Assembly (NCBI GenBank): GCA_023055505.1
Contig: JALIRH010000076.1
Coordinates: forward strand, 186,001 to 250,000
Direction: 5' to 3'
Source: Callipepla californica brunnescens
Taxonomy: Eukaryota; Chordata; Aves; Galliformes; Odontophoridae
Length of the DNA stretch: 64,000 bases
Below the pieces are notes generated by a model. It made no database searches. It was given only the letters and a program-made list of their open reading frames with translations, and was not told the DNA's origin. Of the stretch, positions 45,470-58,076 are shown one piece after another; the first letter of the stretch is position 1, and every line of letters begins with the position of its first letter. Position numbers and translations under genes: made by a program.

Positions 45470-45860
45470 CTCTTTGTTATTCTTCTCTTGCCGTAAGCTT
45501 GGTTGTCGCCTTCTTCTCACGGCGACTTAGGTTACGGTCCGCTCCGGCCTGCAGTGGCCTGACAGCCTTCAGGCCCAGCGCCTGACCCTGCTGGTCCTGC
45601 GCCCTGCCTGGGCCATTCGCACACCATGAATGCATGAGTATGATGGGTGGCAAAATGGCGTTTACTGCAAGCAACATACTCTTCTTACAGCTTTCTACAT
45701 CACAGTACTACCAACCAGCTATGCTACAGTTATCTCTGCCCAATAGATGTGTGACATGTCTTGTCTTCTCCATATTTGGCCTTTCTTGCTCTTCTTCTCC
45801 TATCTTCAAGGTAGTGTTACCATGGTTTCCCAGGATCCAAGGGGCCCCTGCGTGTCCTAT
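45470..45860. repeat. GC-rich repeat-like insert in a CENPC intron
   Basis: GC-rich block (GGTCCGCTCCGGCCTGCAGTGG...) in an AT-rich intron, followed by TGGCGTTTACTGC, which may be an LTR polyadenylation region in reverse. Family unknown. Confidence 0.35.
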
Positions 45861-46300
45861 TACCGTCTGGTAACTGCCACAGCTTCTTGTAGCTAACTAC
45901 CCAAGGTGAAACCTTTTCAGTTTTGCTGATGAAATCCTTGAGATTTGCGGAAGATTCTTTGTCTTTGTTGAGAGATTTGTCTTCATAATTAAAGTATGTT
46001 TCCTCCTCCTTATTCCCAAGTCCCATATGTCTATCTATCAGTGGTTGACTAAGATGTATAGAAAGAAATCCAATATCAAGCTAGCATGGTGTTTGCATAA
46101 AAACAATGAGAGCAAAATAATAATGTATGCAAAAGAGGGCTAATGGCCATACCTCCTTCCCTTTTCTTGTCAGGAAAGCAAAGTGGTATAAATATCAGCT
46201 TGGAAGTGCTGACCCTGCTGAGATGGAACAACAGCAGATTGTTTAATGCTTTCTGTTTCTAAATATTTCTTTGTCACATGTTGAACATCCTTTAAATTAG

Positions 46301-46405
46301 TACTACCTTCCAACACGCCTAATGTTCGTCGCTCAAAAAGGATACGACTGAAACCTCTGGAGTATTGGCGAGGAGAGCGAGTAACCTATACAATGAAGCC
46401 TTCAG
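46301..46405 (+). pseudogene. CENPC: CENPC exon with the CENP-C motif
   Basis: 105 bp encoding LPSNTPNVRRSKRIRLKPL then EYWRGERVTY. This is the conserved CENP-C motif that contacts CENP-A and the H2A/H2B acidic patch. The key Arg and the Tyr-Trp (EYW) are present. Donor GTACTG is weak. Confidence 0.95.
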
Positions 46406-47127
46406 GTACTGGTTTCCAAAGTACCCATCTCCTTGTTCCCTGATAGGGCAGTAAAGGGAAATCTGATACTTACTCTTTGGGAACTTAAAAGAAGTCACTT
46501 ATTTATGGTTTTCAGCTGTTCAGTCTTTCTCCCAGTGTTCCTGTTTAAGCTAGAAGGAATTTCAGCAGAACACGTAAAATAAATTTGCATTAACTGTTTA
46601 GAGAATTAAAAAAATGATTTATTTGCAGTAGTGTCTTTATTGTGTCAGACATTATGTGATACCAGGAATTGCTTATTGATTCATTCGTGGGCACTGCTTT
46701 CCAGAGCAGATAGTCCAACATTTTATCTCATCTCAGTGTTAAGTGACCTTGGTGATGGAATACATCTTGTAGTCAGCCTACTTTGGTCTTCTCCTGATTA
46801 ATCAGTCTGCTTGAGAGTAGTATTTCCTTTTGTCCCTGAAGTTGATGCTTTGCCTTAAAGCTTAACTCTAGTGTTCTGGCTTTCTGAAATGTTCCTTGAA
46901 TGCATTCCCATCATCCTTTTTTTAAATCTTAAAAGTGTATGGCATTCTCCGGTAGTTGATGTTCTGAAGCACTTTGATTTTTGTTCTGGCTTTCTAAAGC
47001 TATGTAAAAAGTTGAGCATCAAAGAATTACGTACCAAACTGAAATGATTGTAGATCGTGCAGATCTTCATTCCTGTAAAATAATTATTGTGTGTTAGTGA
47101 GTTTTACTCAACTTTCTTTTCTTTCAG

Positions 47128-47223
47128 GAAGGCTTTTAATTAGTGGAATAGCAGGTGCAGAAGCAGAACCTCACGGAAAGAATAAGCAAGAGAGACATCA
47201 TAAGTGGAAAGGAGCTGAAACAG
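47128..47223 (+). pseudogene. CENPC: CENPC exon after the motif
   Basis: 96 bp. GRLLISGIAGAEAEPHGKNK corresponds to GGFVISGVLSP and the basic linker before the cupin. Acceptor CTTTCAG, donor GTATAA. Confidence 0.88.
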
Positions 47224-48226
47224 GTATAAATGCAGACTTTTTTTTTGTCTCTTCTTTGACACTACAGAAAAACCATTCTGTATTTGAGTGCTTATTTGCA
47301 GTAAGATTTTCTCCTGTGACAGCTCCAGATTCTCTATGTGAAAATCCTTTTGCAATGGCATGTGTTAGTGATGTGATGCAAAAAACGCCTTCCTGTTACT
47401 ATAGCTCTACACTGCTGTATCAAAGAGATCTGTGATCGATCCGGCAGTGCTGTGATGCCCTTAAAGCTGAGATGAAAGTAAATAAGCTGTACTTCTGCCC
47501 TTAGAGGCTCACTGGATAATGATGCTCATGTGTTCAGTTTTATAATGCGTGATTGAGGTATAAATCCTTCTGGTCGTTTTGCCACTACCTGTAATATCAC
47601 ATATGATGTGAGTTAAGTTCAAAAACATTGTGATCTAGGTGAACAGTGATTTACAAACAGTCCATGAAATGGATACAAGTAGGCCATAAATCCGTGCTTA
47701 AATATCCAGGAAATGGGGAGCTTTCTAGGCCCGTTTATAGATGATAGATGATTGTTGGACAGGTAGTGCTCAGAAGGGAGACAGGGTTGGAGACCAGCGA
47801 CCAAATTAATTATTTTCTGCACCCTCTTTAGAAGAGATTTTGATGCAAAAGAGCCTTTCTGTATGGGGACTTACTAGAGATTTTGGTTTTTACTGTGTTT
47901 CTATGTGGAGTTATAGAAGAAATAAATGCTAACAAAGACAGAGAAGAACAGCAGCTTTTGAGTAAATGCTACCGTTAATTGTGCAAGCAATATCATTGGC
48001 ATTGCCCTGAGAATTTCTTTCTGATTTAGTGTCTCTCCCTTTTACCAAGCACTGATGGAAATAATCCTAATGAGAATGAGATCTTCAAAGATCTGTTGTG
48101 TATTTCTCCCTGGAGAAATCTTCAATCTGTTTTAACTTGCGTGAAATTCAGAATTGTGATTAAAGAAGTGTTCTGGTTGTGGAATGATGACTCTCCTGTC
48201 TGTTTTTTCTTTTTTTTTCTCCTTAG

Positions 48227-48322
48227 GAAGTGAGGTAGCTGAATGTTTGGATATCTCCCTAGCTGATACTTCTAAGCCAACCAGCATAGTGGACCCAATA
48301 ACAAATCAGGAAGTTCTTCTAG
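48227..48322 (+). pseudogene. CENPC: CENPC exon, start of the cupin domain
   Basis: 96 bp. ECLDISLADTSKPTSIVDP and TNQEVLL match the NLGIPLGDPLQPTRVKDPETREIIL stretch that begins the dimerisation domain. Confidence 0.85.
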
Positions 48323-48568
48323 GTAAGATAAGGGGGTATAACCAAGGACATCTCTGTATTATGTAGAAAGTTTTTAGATATGGACTGCTGTAGGAAGAAA
48401 ATGGCTTGTTCATTTTTGGGCGCAAAGAGGTGAGCTGTTGAAATACTCATTGCTTTGCATTGCGTTGTATTGCATTGTACTATGTGGTACACATAGTTTA
48501 GAAAGAGGCAGAACTGAGAAGACGACTGTGTTAGCATTAACATTTAATATTACGGGCTTTCCTTGCAG

Positions 48569-48723
48569 AGTGTGTTAACTCCCGAAGTAGTCAGTCATGT
48601 TTCTTTGAAGATGAATCGATAAAAGTGTAAAAAAATTTGAATACATCTGATTTTGCTGCTGGTAAATTGATCTTGAAACCTCTTAAAGAAAAGGGGCACC
48701 AGTTTGTCTACGTGGATACGATA
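48569..48723 (+). pseudogene. CENPC: CENPC cupin exon with an in-frame stop
   Basis: 155 bp. Reads ECVNSRSSQSCFFEDESIKV, then TAA (48628-48630), then KNLNTSDFAAGKLILKPLKE. In CENPC a Tyr follows KV, so the stop is one base from a Tyr codon. Downstream residues remain conserved. Donor GTAAGC. Confidence 0.88.
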
Positions 48724-48776
48724 GTAAGCATGCTTTCTCCTTACTTTTATTGAATGGTCTATATGTAAACAGAAAA

Positions 48777-49220
48777 TCATAGAATTATAATGGCTTGGAG
48801 GGGACTTGATAGATCGTCTAGTTTCAGCCTCCCCCTGCCATGGGCAGGCTTATCAACCACTAAATCAGGAAGTAGCTCAGAGTGCCCATGGCCCCATCTA
48901 GCCTGGCCTTGGGAATCTCCAGGAATGGGGCATTCACAGCCTCTCTGGACAGCCTGTTCCAAGTCCTCGTCACTCTGACATCAACTCTAAATCCTCCCCT
49001 CTTTTAGTTTAAAACACCCTTGTCCTGTCACAATCTACCTCTGTGAAACATTGATTTCTACCCTGCTTAAAAGCTCCCTTGTGAGTAGTAGAAGGCCACT
49101 GTTGAGTCTCCCTGAAGCCTTCTTTTCTTCGGGCTGGGCGTGCCTATCTCTATCAGCCTGTCTGTGCAGATGTGCTTCCAGCCCTCTGATGATCTTTGTG
49201 GCCCGAGTCTTTGAATGGTT
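48777..49220 (-). mobile_element. CR1 fragment inside CENPC
   Basis: Minus-orientation CR1 3' end: AATCATAGAATTATAATGGCTTGGAGGGGACTTG and a decayed coding tail up to about 49200. It occupies the interval where the missing CENPC cupin exon is expected. Confidence 0.8.
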
Positions 49221-49787
49221 AGAAATAGCATGTGGAGTTGATCGTATCAGTTGTGAAACCAAGCAGTTACAACTAAAAGAAATTACTAGAGGTAATTTGC
49301 GTGTATGTTACTCCTGTTTTCTTTCCCGTTAATCACTGTGCTTACTGAATGGATTGCAGGCGAGATAGAAGTATGAAATTTAAGAAAAAATGTCCTCCTG
49401 CCACCTATCAAATTGTGCATCTTAATTTTCAGTGGAGAGGGAAAGGAATTGCAGCTCGGCTTATTATTGTTGGGAACGGGTTAAGCTGAATTGCCATGTT
49501 AGGAAGGAATTTTGAGGTGAATGGCTGTGAGAGTGAAGTTTGAGTAGAGAATGGGGAAGTACCCTGTTAAGAAGAAGGGAATATGACCCAACAACAGACG
49601 TGGCTGATGAACTAGTCTAGATGTAGTGATCCAAACACTTCCTTTTTTCCTGAGTTGGCTGCGGAATTCATTCAACAGACAACTTTAAAGCTGGTGAAAT
49701 ACACAAAATAAAAAGGTTGGAGTAGGGAAAGGACTTCAAAACTTACTAGTGACTTATAAAGAAAACTTCTTCTGTTTTTATTTTTAG

Positions 49788-49864
49788 GAAATGGATATAA
49801 CATGCGTAATCTTCTGAACGATGAAAGTGTTCTTCATTTCACACAACTTAAAAATGACAGGTAA
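49788..49864 (+). pseudogene. CENPC: CENPC last coding exon
   Basis: 77 bp. GNGYNMRNLLNDESVLHFTQ then LKND-R and TAA, matching SGNYYNIKNLRNEESVLLFTQIKR at the C-terminus of CENPC. Its 2-nt start needs a preceding exon ending with one base, which the sixth exon does not provide. This supports loss of one exon. Confidence 0.9.
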
Positions 49865-52800
49865 GATCTTTTTCCCGAGAAGTTGCTTGAAATACTTTTC
49901 AAGCTCTGTTGTTTTTTTTTAATTATTTTTGGCTTACAAAGTGTGTTTAAGTATATCCAGCTGAACTTTACAAACTAAGACACAACTGATGAAGTCAACA
50001 TAGCACTACAAAACCAACTGGGAAGTTTAGTCTTGAACTTCAGTGATGCAGCAAAGGGCCTCACTTTGTGACGGGCACTTTTCTCATCCAAAGACAGTAA
50101 GATATACTTGAAAACTAGTGGGAGAAACATAAAAGTATGCCAAAAAAAAAAAAGTATATCGCATCTCGAAAAAATGCTTAGCACTTAAATTAATTTTGAC
50201 ATCTTCAGCTAACTCAGCTAACATCTGTTTGACTTCTTGTCTGCCTGGTATAAATAATCAGAATAATCTCTTTTTGCATACAGTCATACCGTTTGTACTT
50301 CAGTAATTGTTGTCTAGGAGATGGAGTGCTGGAATGCTTGCATGCTAGGGTCCAGCATTCTTCAGATATGTTGACGACAGCAGTTTCTTCCTCCTCCAGC
50401 AGAGGTAGTGCCTAAAGTTGTATTAGTTCTTTATTTTCTGCAAAAGCTCTGGATGTTGTAGGTAGCTTTATTTTGTGTGACAGGTCATTGCCAGACATGT
50501 TATTTTAGTATCTTGTTTTGATTAACAAATAATAATGCTAACCTTTGAGAGAGCGGTAATTATACTGTATACTCCAGAAGCCAAGTCTAGACAGCAGATG
50601 GTATACATAGCGTTTGTCTCCTAAGCTCCTCAGGGTTCCTTCTGGCTGAGCATAATGGTAAGTTGCAGCTACTCTGGTAGTAGTGTTTTTTCTAAGTGTG
50701 GTCAGTGCAATTCTAGAATAGGAAGAGATCAAAAAAATGGAACTGGGAAATGTTCAGGGGCTGAATGCTTGAGGATCGAGGACTGTCCTAGTAAGCGGCC
50801 ATGACTATGATCTTGATATTAAATCAGGAGTACCAGTTAAAATAGGAAAGATGAATTGGCTGTAGCGCTTACCGTAAAAACAGAAACCTTACAGGTGAGA
50901 ACCTGTCTGTGAAAAGGGTTGGAGACAGAGCCTACAATGTGAGAGATGTTTCAGATGGGTGAATTTTACATGTGCACTTTTTTTTTGATCTCTGACAAGT
51001 GTTGTTTCTGATGGAGTATGGAGAGGCTGACTTTGTGCCTATTTAGAAGTTAGGTAGCATCTTTGCATTCAGTGGCTGGGTCCTGGTGAATTCCTGAGTA
51101 GATGAAACAGGAGTATGCCAATTGCCATTTAGTTCATCCTCTTGTTGAAAGCTATTTGCAGTTGGAGTTTGCAGGGAAGCAACTTATTTTCCACTCAACC
51201 TCAGATTTTATGTGTTATATGGTTTCCAATTAGGTGTTGTTTTTTTTTGTTTTTTTTTTTCTTTTAATGTCATTTATCTGATAACAGCTTGATGTTGGCA
51301 GCTCTTCTAGCTTTTGGGAGTGGCTGGTCTCATCAAGGTAATGAGGTTAAAATGTCCCTTCTGTTTTGGAGTCGTGCCTGGCTACCAAGTGGGCACGCAT
51401 GCTGTCTCTGCTGCTTGAGGACATCCCACCCATAAAGTTCTCTGTCTGTAAGGCTTTAAACTCTTTAGTCAGGCTCACAGAGATCTGGAAGTTTGCCACG
51501 TGTAAAACGGTAGAGGGCTAGCGTTCAACTATCCTGTGCGTGTCTCAGCAGTCAGAGCACAAATGTGGTGATCTCTGAGGCTAACTGCTCAACAGCTCCA
51601 GCTGAAAGGAGAAAACTTGAAAGTAGGATTTTTTTCTGTCGTGTTAAACACCAGGGTGTTCAGAAAGAAGAGAATGCAGAACAGAGTTTCCAGAGCATCT
51701 GCCTGCTGAGATTGAGTAAGAGGAGGATGTCTGGTGAAGGTGCTGGTAAACGTGTATGCACTGTGGAGCTGATGGCCTTAAAGGAAAATGTGGATATGTG
51801 TTGTCACAGAACTCAGGGCAGCCTGGTGCTTTGCAAGAATCCGTTTTAGTTTGGTAGGTTCAGGTGGAGGTGAAGCATTGCCTTGCTGTCTTCCCTCACT
51901 GCACAGTATTGCAACTTGGCAGGAAGGTTTTGATTGGATTTTCTTTGGTTCCTGACTAAGTGATGAGGTATCCATCCTGAATGTTTTAAGCAGAAGTCAT
52001 TTGTGTAGGTGGGTTCTTGCCACAGCCCGGGAAGTGGCAGGTGTTCAAGATCAGAATGCCACAAATGTCTGTTTGTTTTTCCTAACTGCGACTGGGAGTG
52101 TCAACAGAGTACTGTGGCTTTGGGAAAGCAAGTAACTTTTTAAGCTAGATGGTTTGGTTGCTTCCTAGCTAGTTAATTTCTTGTGTGAAATGTCTAGTGT
52201 AGTATGCTGAGAACGTTAACAGCATCTCCAAATACTTTCTGTTTGAGTATTGAAGTCAGTTATGTCAAGGATGTTGCTTGCAGTTTGTACAGTTTTGCAA
52301 AAGTGCTTGCCCTAATCAGGTACTCATTTTATCACTCCTTTTCCTTTGTGGTCTTAGTTTAAATTCCATTCTAAAAAGTAGTGACATAACATATATTTTG
52401 CTCCAGCAGCTGATTACAAAGTGTCCATAGGCCTGCAGTGAAAACAGAGCTCAGCTACTTGAAGTGGCTCTAATGTTCAGTAGTTGTAGGAAAAATACCT
52501 TATTTTGGAAAGAGAAAATAGAAATTTATTTACAGAGTTCTTAATCCTGCCTTCTGTATCTTTAGAAATAGTTCCACTATTTGCCATTAGATGGTGCTTC
52601 AAGTACAGCCGTTTGTCCTAGACTGGACTCTATACCCAGTGGGATTTGGCTTCTGAGAATGGGGAAGGAAGAAGAGTTTGTTACAGATGCAGATAGAGTT
52701 ACTTGAATTCTGAATTGTGTTGTCAATTCCTGTTAACATCAGAGTTTGACGCTGAACTTTGCAAAGTTCATTCTGTTAGCATGCAAGTTGTACTGGTTGC

Positions 52801-54840
52801 AGAGGCACACAGTTGTTTTTACAAATAGTGCACAGCAGGAGCTGAGTTGAGCTAGCCTGTTTACCCTCTGTCTGGTCCGTGTTTTTTGTTTTCACTTGAC
52901 ACTCGTAGTCTTGTAGTGTAAGGAAATGCAGGAGGATCTGTGACTTGATTTGGCAAGTTGTGCTCGTGTTCCAGGGCTCCTGTGGGTGCTGAGTTGTGCA
53001 GTGTGGCAAATGAGAACTGGTCATTGGAAGGAAGAAGTTGGTATTTCACCTCTGCTTGGTCTTGCTGTGCCTCCTGCTTCTTCTACTGTTGTGTATGTCA
53101 GGCTGCTGATAACCTTTGACAGTCTATTTTTTTTTCCTGTGTCAAAAGAGATGCTGTAAAGAAATTAACAGGAAAAAAACCCTCAAAATGCTAAAGGAAA
53201 ACCCTTGCAGAACATGTTGTAGTTTGTAGCTTAAATATATATTCTCGGGGTCTCTACAATTTTATTACCGTATTGTAGCTTTTAAAACAGTGCTTAGATT
53301 ATAGGCTTCAGTGGTTATGTGTTCAGTTCAGATAGCACAACTTTTCATTCATTTATGGTAAAACACAGAAAATATCTCTAATAGTACTAGAGATCTTAGC
53401 CAGGTTTGCGGTTAGTTATGCTCAGGTTGTTAGCTGATGTTGCATGCTGTGAACTCAGGTTGGGGTAGTTGTCGTGCCTTTGCTGCTGCTTCAGTACATA
53501 CACTGTTCTTTGAGGAAATCTGGTTTAGGACGTTAACTCATTGCTTTCTGTCAACAGTAGTTGAGAGTACTGAAAGCAAAAGCAGCATCAAACATTTCAT
53601 CAACTTAATGTTAGATGGCAAATGTGTCCTGTGGTGAGTGTTGTGATGGCAACTAGCAGCTCGTGTTAAGGAGCTTAACTGACAGTGACTCTCCACAATG
53701 AAAAAGTCAGATTTTTGAAGGCTTTGGCTTCCTTTGAGGAACAGGACTTGGTGGTTATTATGTTAAGATTTTTTGAAAGAACCTTTTTGAGGTTTCATTT
53801 TGTTATAAAGCTGTTTGTCTTTTTAAGCAAAGTTTTCCTTTGTAATTTAAAGGAGGATTCAGGAGAATGGTTGCAAAACCGTCAGATGTGCGTGCATACA
53901 CTGGTGTTACTTAGTAAACACAAAATAGGGGAATCTGAGCTCAGTAATTACAGAGAAACAGCATCAACAAAACAAACTTTTGAAGGACATCTACGATTCC
54001 TTCTGTTTTTCAAGGATGCACCTGAATTAGTTATCTGTAATTAAATTAACATCTGAGGATTACTGTATAAACTGAAGAGCAATTTCCTCATTTTTTGATA
54101 GTCAAAATGACATTTCAGCATGAGGGAATATTTCTCGCATTTCTCCTGATACACTCTGCTACATGATGTCTGTTGTAACACAGCATTTAAGCAGTGATTG
54201 ACTCTAGAGAATACGTGTACCTGCAGGGAGTGGAACGTGCCTCTTTCACAGCATTGATGGCTGCAAGTGAACACCTTAATATCGTGCTGCTTTATGTGGG
54301 TGCACACAGACTGAGTCAGAAGAGCTCTCGGTGATGCATTTCTCCAGCCATATAGGAAAAACTTAGTTTAGAATTCACAACCAAACTGATTTGTTATTTC
54401 TTTGGTCCAGTTTGAAGATGAAAACAAATAGTTGTCACCAGTCAAAGCAGTTGGCTGTTGAGCATCAGGGAATGAGTATGTTATAGGAATTGCTCAGTGT
54501 TCTTGAGCCCACCCACAAAGCCTGTGTTCTTTTCTTTCCTTCCTTTAAGCTGCTGTGCCTGAGCAAAGACACGCAAAAGACTGTAAAACTCTTTATTTGC
54601 TTTGCATTTCTATAGTCTTTTGCTTAGACCACAGGACAAGGAATAAATGAAATGAGCTGAAGGCAACCAAGTGTTTATTTTCTCAGTCTGTTGACCTGAG
54701 ATGCAAATCCTAGTGTTCACTGAAAAAGATAAGTAAGATTTTACGCTTCTCTTTGCAGCTGGATAGGTAAGGACTTCTAAATTTGGAAACTGAAGAACTG
54801 CAGTGCTCTTGATAGCTGTGAGGGAGGTTTATAAAATGAG
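49865..54840. other. Unassigned sequence downstream of CENPC
   Basis: About 5 kb of sequence without recognised exons or repeats. Probably 3' UTR and former intergenic DNA. Short T-runs at 51238-51263 and a poly-A run at about 50140. Confidence 0.4.
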
Positions 54841-54844
54841 AAGT

Positions 54845-55100
54845 TGCAGCGGGTTGACCTTGGCCAGCAGCCAGCCACTCAGCAGGGCACGAGGAGGAAG
54901 AAAGATGAAAAAGCTCCTGGCTTGAGATAAGGACGGGGGGATTACTTACCAGTTACCACCACAGCACAAACAGACTTAACTTGGGAAGGTTAATTTACTG
55001 CAAGTTAAAAATGTGAGTAGGACAGTGAGAGTTAAAACTAAAAACACTCTTTCCCTTCTTCCCAGAAAGGTGAGTTTTGCTCCCAGCTCCTCAGAAACAC
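54845..55100. mobile_element. Decayed LTR-like sequence
   Basis: GCAGCGGGTTGACCTTGGCCAGCAGCCAG and the following CAGCACAAACAGACTTAACTTGGGAA resemble parts of avian ERVL LTRs. Ends are not visible. Confidence 0.4.
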
Positions 55101-56292
55101 TTTCAATTGCAAGAACTTCAAATCAATAAACTCATTACAGTAGGGTAGCTGATGATGCACATATTCTCTCATAATGTTTTGATATGCTTGTGGTGTTTGA
55201 AGTTGCCTTTTCCTGAGCTTCTAGCATCACTAGCTAAAGTCAGAATGGATCGAGATAGCAGATAGATGGTATCACCATGTGCGTGTCTTCTGGAATCAAC
55301 ATGCTGTAAAGACAGAGAGGTGTGAACAGAATGAAGAGCTGCGCTACTTCTGAAGTAAGTGTTCTAGTGTCTAAACATGTTGCTGACTGGCTTGCCTAGA
55401 GTTGCATGAAGGGTTCCGCTTGAGGTTCAGTAGCAGGACGCGACTTTTCTGAAGGGGAAGGAAACCTTTGTGGTGTTGGTGCCATTAGAATGCAGTTGTC
55501 TGTGCTGGCAGCTTACTCTTTTGGTTTGGGATTCTGTCAGTGCTATGATCACTTGCATTTAGCTTGACTAGAATTGCAAGATTCAACTAGTGAACATGAA
55601 ATAAAATCCTCTGGACAAAAGATGAGAACTTACGAAATCTTAGCCTTTCTTTATGTTATCACTACTTTTGAGTTGTATTACAGAGGGGGTGATTACAAGG
55701 AGGGAGAACTAATTATGAAAAAGTTTTTCCGCAACCTGAACTTGCCATTTTAATGCTGACAAAGCAGGGGCTCCCGTAGGGTACAGTAAGCTATAGGCTG
55801 AAGAAACTAAGCACTTCTCCCGTATTTCAGTAAGCGCCAAGTCAGCTCTGAGGCTAATTAATCAAAAGAAATTTACAATTAAGTCCAGGAAGAAAGACTA
55901 ATTAAGTTGCCAGTTAAGAAGAAGTGCTGAAGGAGGGGTCAACCTTAAGGGGAAAGTATGAGACTCCCAGTACTGGCCCATGAAGGACAATTAAGTGATA
56001 ATTGCAGAGGCCTTTCTGCATCCAACAACTGCTCTCTGACTTTATTATTCTTCGTATTAGAAGCAGACATTTGCCTCTTAGGCAACTCAGTGTTACTGTG
56101 CGCTCTTAAGGTAACTTAAAGTGCAGAAGTTGATGCAGGAATTAGAACACAGCTTCCTGAGTTGAGCAGAATTGTAGCTAGCAAAAAAGCCTCAATATGT
56201 TTTGAAGAAAAAGCAGAACTAAATGCTTGCTTTTTTTGCCTCTTTGTTCGGCGGTGTAGCGAGTCCCATCTTAGCATCCTATTTAACCTTTC
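55101..56292. other. Unassigned sequence
   Basis: No gene or repeat recognised up to the LTR at 56293. Confidence 0.35.
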
Positions 56293-56759
56293 TGTCACAG
56301 TGTTATCCGTGACAGTAACCCAAGGGAACACCGAGAAGGGAGAGAGAAAGGGAAGAAAAAAAAAAACCGCACCGTCAATGGCCACGCGGCCGCCCCAGCA
56401 GAGCATGCACTCCGGGGGGAGGGGTAAAAGAGGGAATAGATGGGTCTGTGGAAAAAAAACAACGGCACCATCTGAGAATAACGGTAACATTACTAAATCT
56501 AATAAAATTGAACAATTGAGAGAGAGAGAGAGAGAGAGACAAAGTTTCCAAACCAGAAAACTGGGAGCTTACGTTAGGGAGGAACTGCAGGGGAAGCACA
56601 CGTGCTGAATTTCCTCAGCAGCCGAGAGCGCGCGCTGAGAGCCGAGGCAGGCCTAATGTCTGGTGAGGAGCTCCGCCCCTCTGCTGCTCCCCACAGCACT
56701 AATTCCATAACTGCCTGCGTGATGTTCTGATGTGGAATACCGGCATCAAAACCACAACA
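56293..56759 (-). mobile_element. Solo ERVL-like LTR with 5-bp target duplication
   Basis: 467 bp, TGTTGTGG...CTGTGACA on the minus strand. The pentamer CTTTC occurs on both sides (56288-56292 and 56760-56764). The 5-bp duplication and TG...CA ends indicate a complete solo LTR. It contains a (GA)n run at about 56516-56540. Confidence 0.85.
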
Positions 56760-56764
56760 CTTTC

Positions 56765-57534
56765 CAAACAAGTTACTTGGAGTGGATTATCTCTTCAGAA
56801 TTTAGAACAGCTTCCTTTGGTTGCTAAGAGCACTTAAGTTCGCAGAAGTCGATACCTTGTCATGAAATGGCTTCTGTTGCTTACATCAAACACCCACGCT
56901 GCACATTGCATGACATACTTATGTTTCTTGATGGGGGGAGAAAAAAGAGGAAGAGGAGCTTATTGCTCATAGTAATACTGTTTTTACTGAAAATAATTTA
57001 GCTTCTCTTCTGAAGGGCTTTTTAAGCTCGCATTTGTTTAGCTGTCTCTCTAGCAAGGTTCTAATGGTTGTAAATGAGGTGCATGCCCTAGTCTTCCACC
57101 TATCCTTGGCCTTTTCCATACAGCTATGTGTGCAGATGAAGTACAAATTCATCTTTTAATTTATTGAATTATTGTTTATTATTATTATTATTATTGAATT
57201 TAGTAATTTATTATTCTTCTTAGCAGGGGTTAAGAACTTGGTTAAGTATCCAGGTTTCTTTCTTGACTTCTCTGGGACTCAAATTATTCCTGAAATTGCA
57301 AAGAAGCATAATATGTATTCCTAAAGTGTTCAACACAACTTCCTTTTCTTTGTGAAAATATAACCACGCATGCTACAGGTATGATGCAGTGTATCCTGCT
57401 GTTCAAGCAAGCAGTTGTTGTCTTGCCTTTTCTGTCCAAGGTATGCATTTCTGCCTCCTTTTGCTCCTTGCCCTGGCTGTGTAAGGAGGCATTCACTTGC
57501 AGTTCAGTTGCAGTTCTCTCAATTCCTGTATCAA
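56765..57534. other. Unassigned sequence between two solo LTRs
   Basis: No gene recognised. A short (ATT)n run lies at about 57172-57196. Confidence 0.35.
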
Positions 57535-57539
57535 GTTAG

Positions 57540-57777
57540 TGTCAGGGGTTTGTGAGCTGGTTCGGCCCGCCCCGCAACAACCGAGGAAGGAGACCCACAG
57601 GCCCCCACCCCGGACAGGGGGAAGGGGGAAAGGGAAAAAAGGGAGATAAGCCCCAAAACAAAACAGCGGCAACGATCTGAGGGGGAAAAGCTAATTTAGT
57701 AAATAAGACATCACGAAGTAAATAACACAATATAATGCAATACAATTTGGAATTAAGCCCAATGAATCAAACAAAAC

Positions 57778-57812
<35 letters not shown>

Positions 57813-58076
57813 CCCAATAAACCGAAGGCCTTACGCTAACGCTGAAGGCGGACGGCAGCGAGCACCCACTCCTAAGTGATCCTAGAGGAAAGAGAGAGAA
57901 CGTCCCGTGACCGCAGAGAGTTTTTATCTGTTCCCTCTGAGCGGAAAACACGTGGAAAAAAAAAAATACAAAGCACTGCAAAGTCCTCTGGGGAATGTAG
58001 TTCTCCCTGACTCCCAATGCACCACATGATGCCATGATGTGGAATACCAGTACCAAAAAATCATAAAACCACGACA
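57540..58076 (-). mobile_element. Solo ERVL-like LTR with 5-bp target duplication
   Basis: 537 bp, TGTCGTGGTTTT...AACCCCTGACA on the minus strand, flanked by GTTAG at 57535-57539 and 58077-58081. It has a (GA)n run at about 57780-57810. It shares the TGTYGTGGTTTT start and the GGTATTCCACATCA block with the LTR at 56293-56759, so both belong to related subfamilies. Confidence 0.88.

Larger units (their letters stand above)
43280..49864 (+). pseudogene. CENPC: CENPC 3' half (centromere protein C), truncated
   Basis: CENP-C binds the centromeric nucleosome through its CENP-C motif and dimerises by a C-terminal cupin domain. Seven plus-strand exons are seen: 43280-43353, 44540-44608, 46301-46405, 47128-47223, 48227-48322, 48569-48723 and 49788-49864. 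All have GT-AG sites and join in phase up to the sixth. The fourth-largest recognisable landmark is the CENP-C motif NVRRSKRIRLKPLEYWRGER. The 5' exons (kinetochore-binding half) are absent; upstream sequence is repeats and a CpG island. The sixth exon has a TAA, and an expected cupin exon before the last is missing. The locus is therefore most likely a pseudogene. Confidence 0.9.

Noticed and set aside
45477..45677. 66-codon minus-strand frame in a CENPC intron
   Set aside because: Falls in a GC-rich repeat-like block, with no splice context or recognisable motif.
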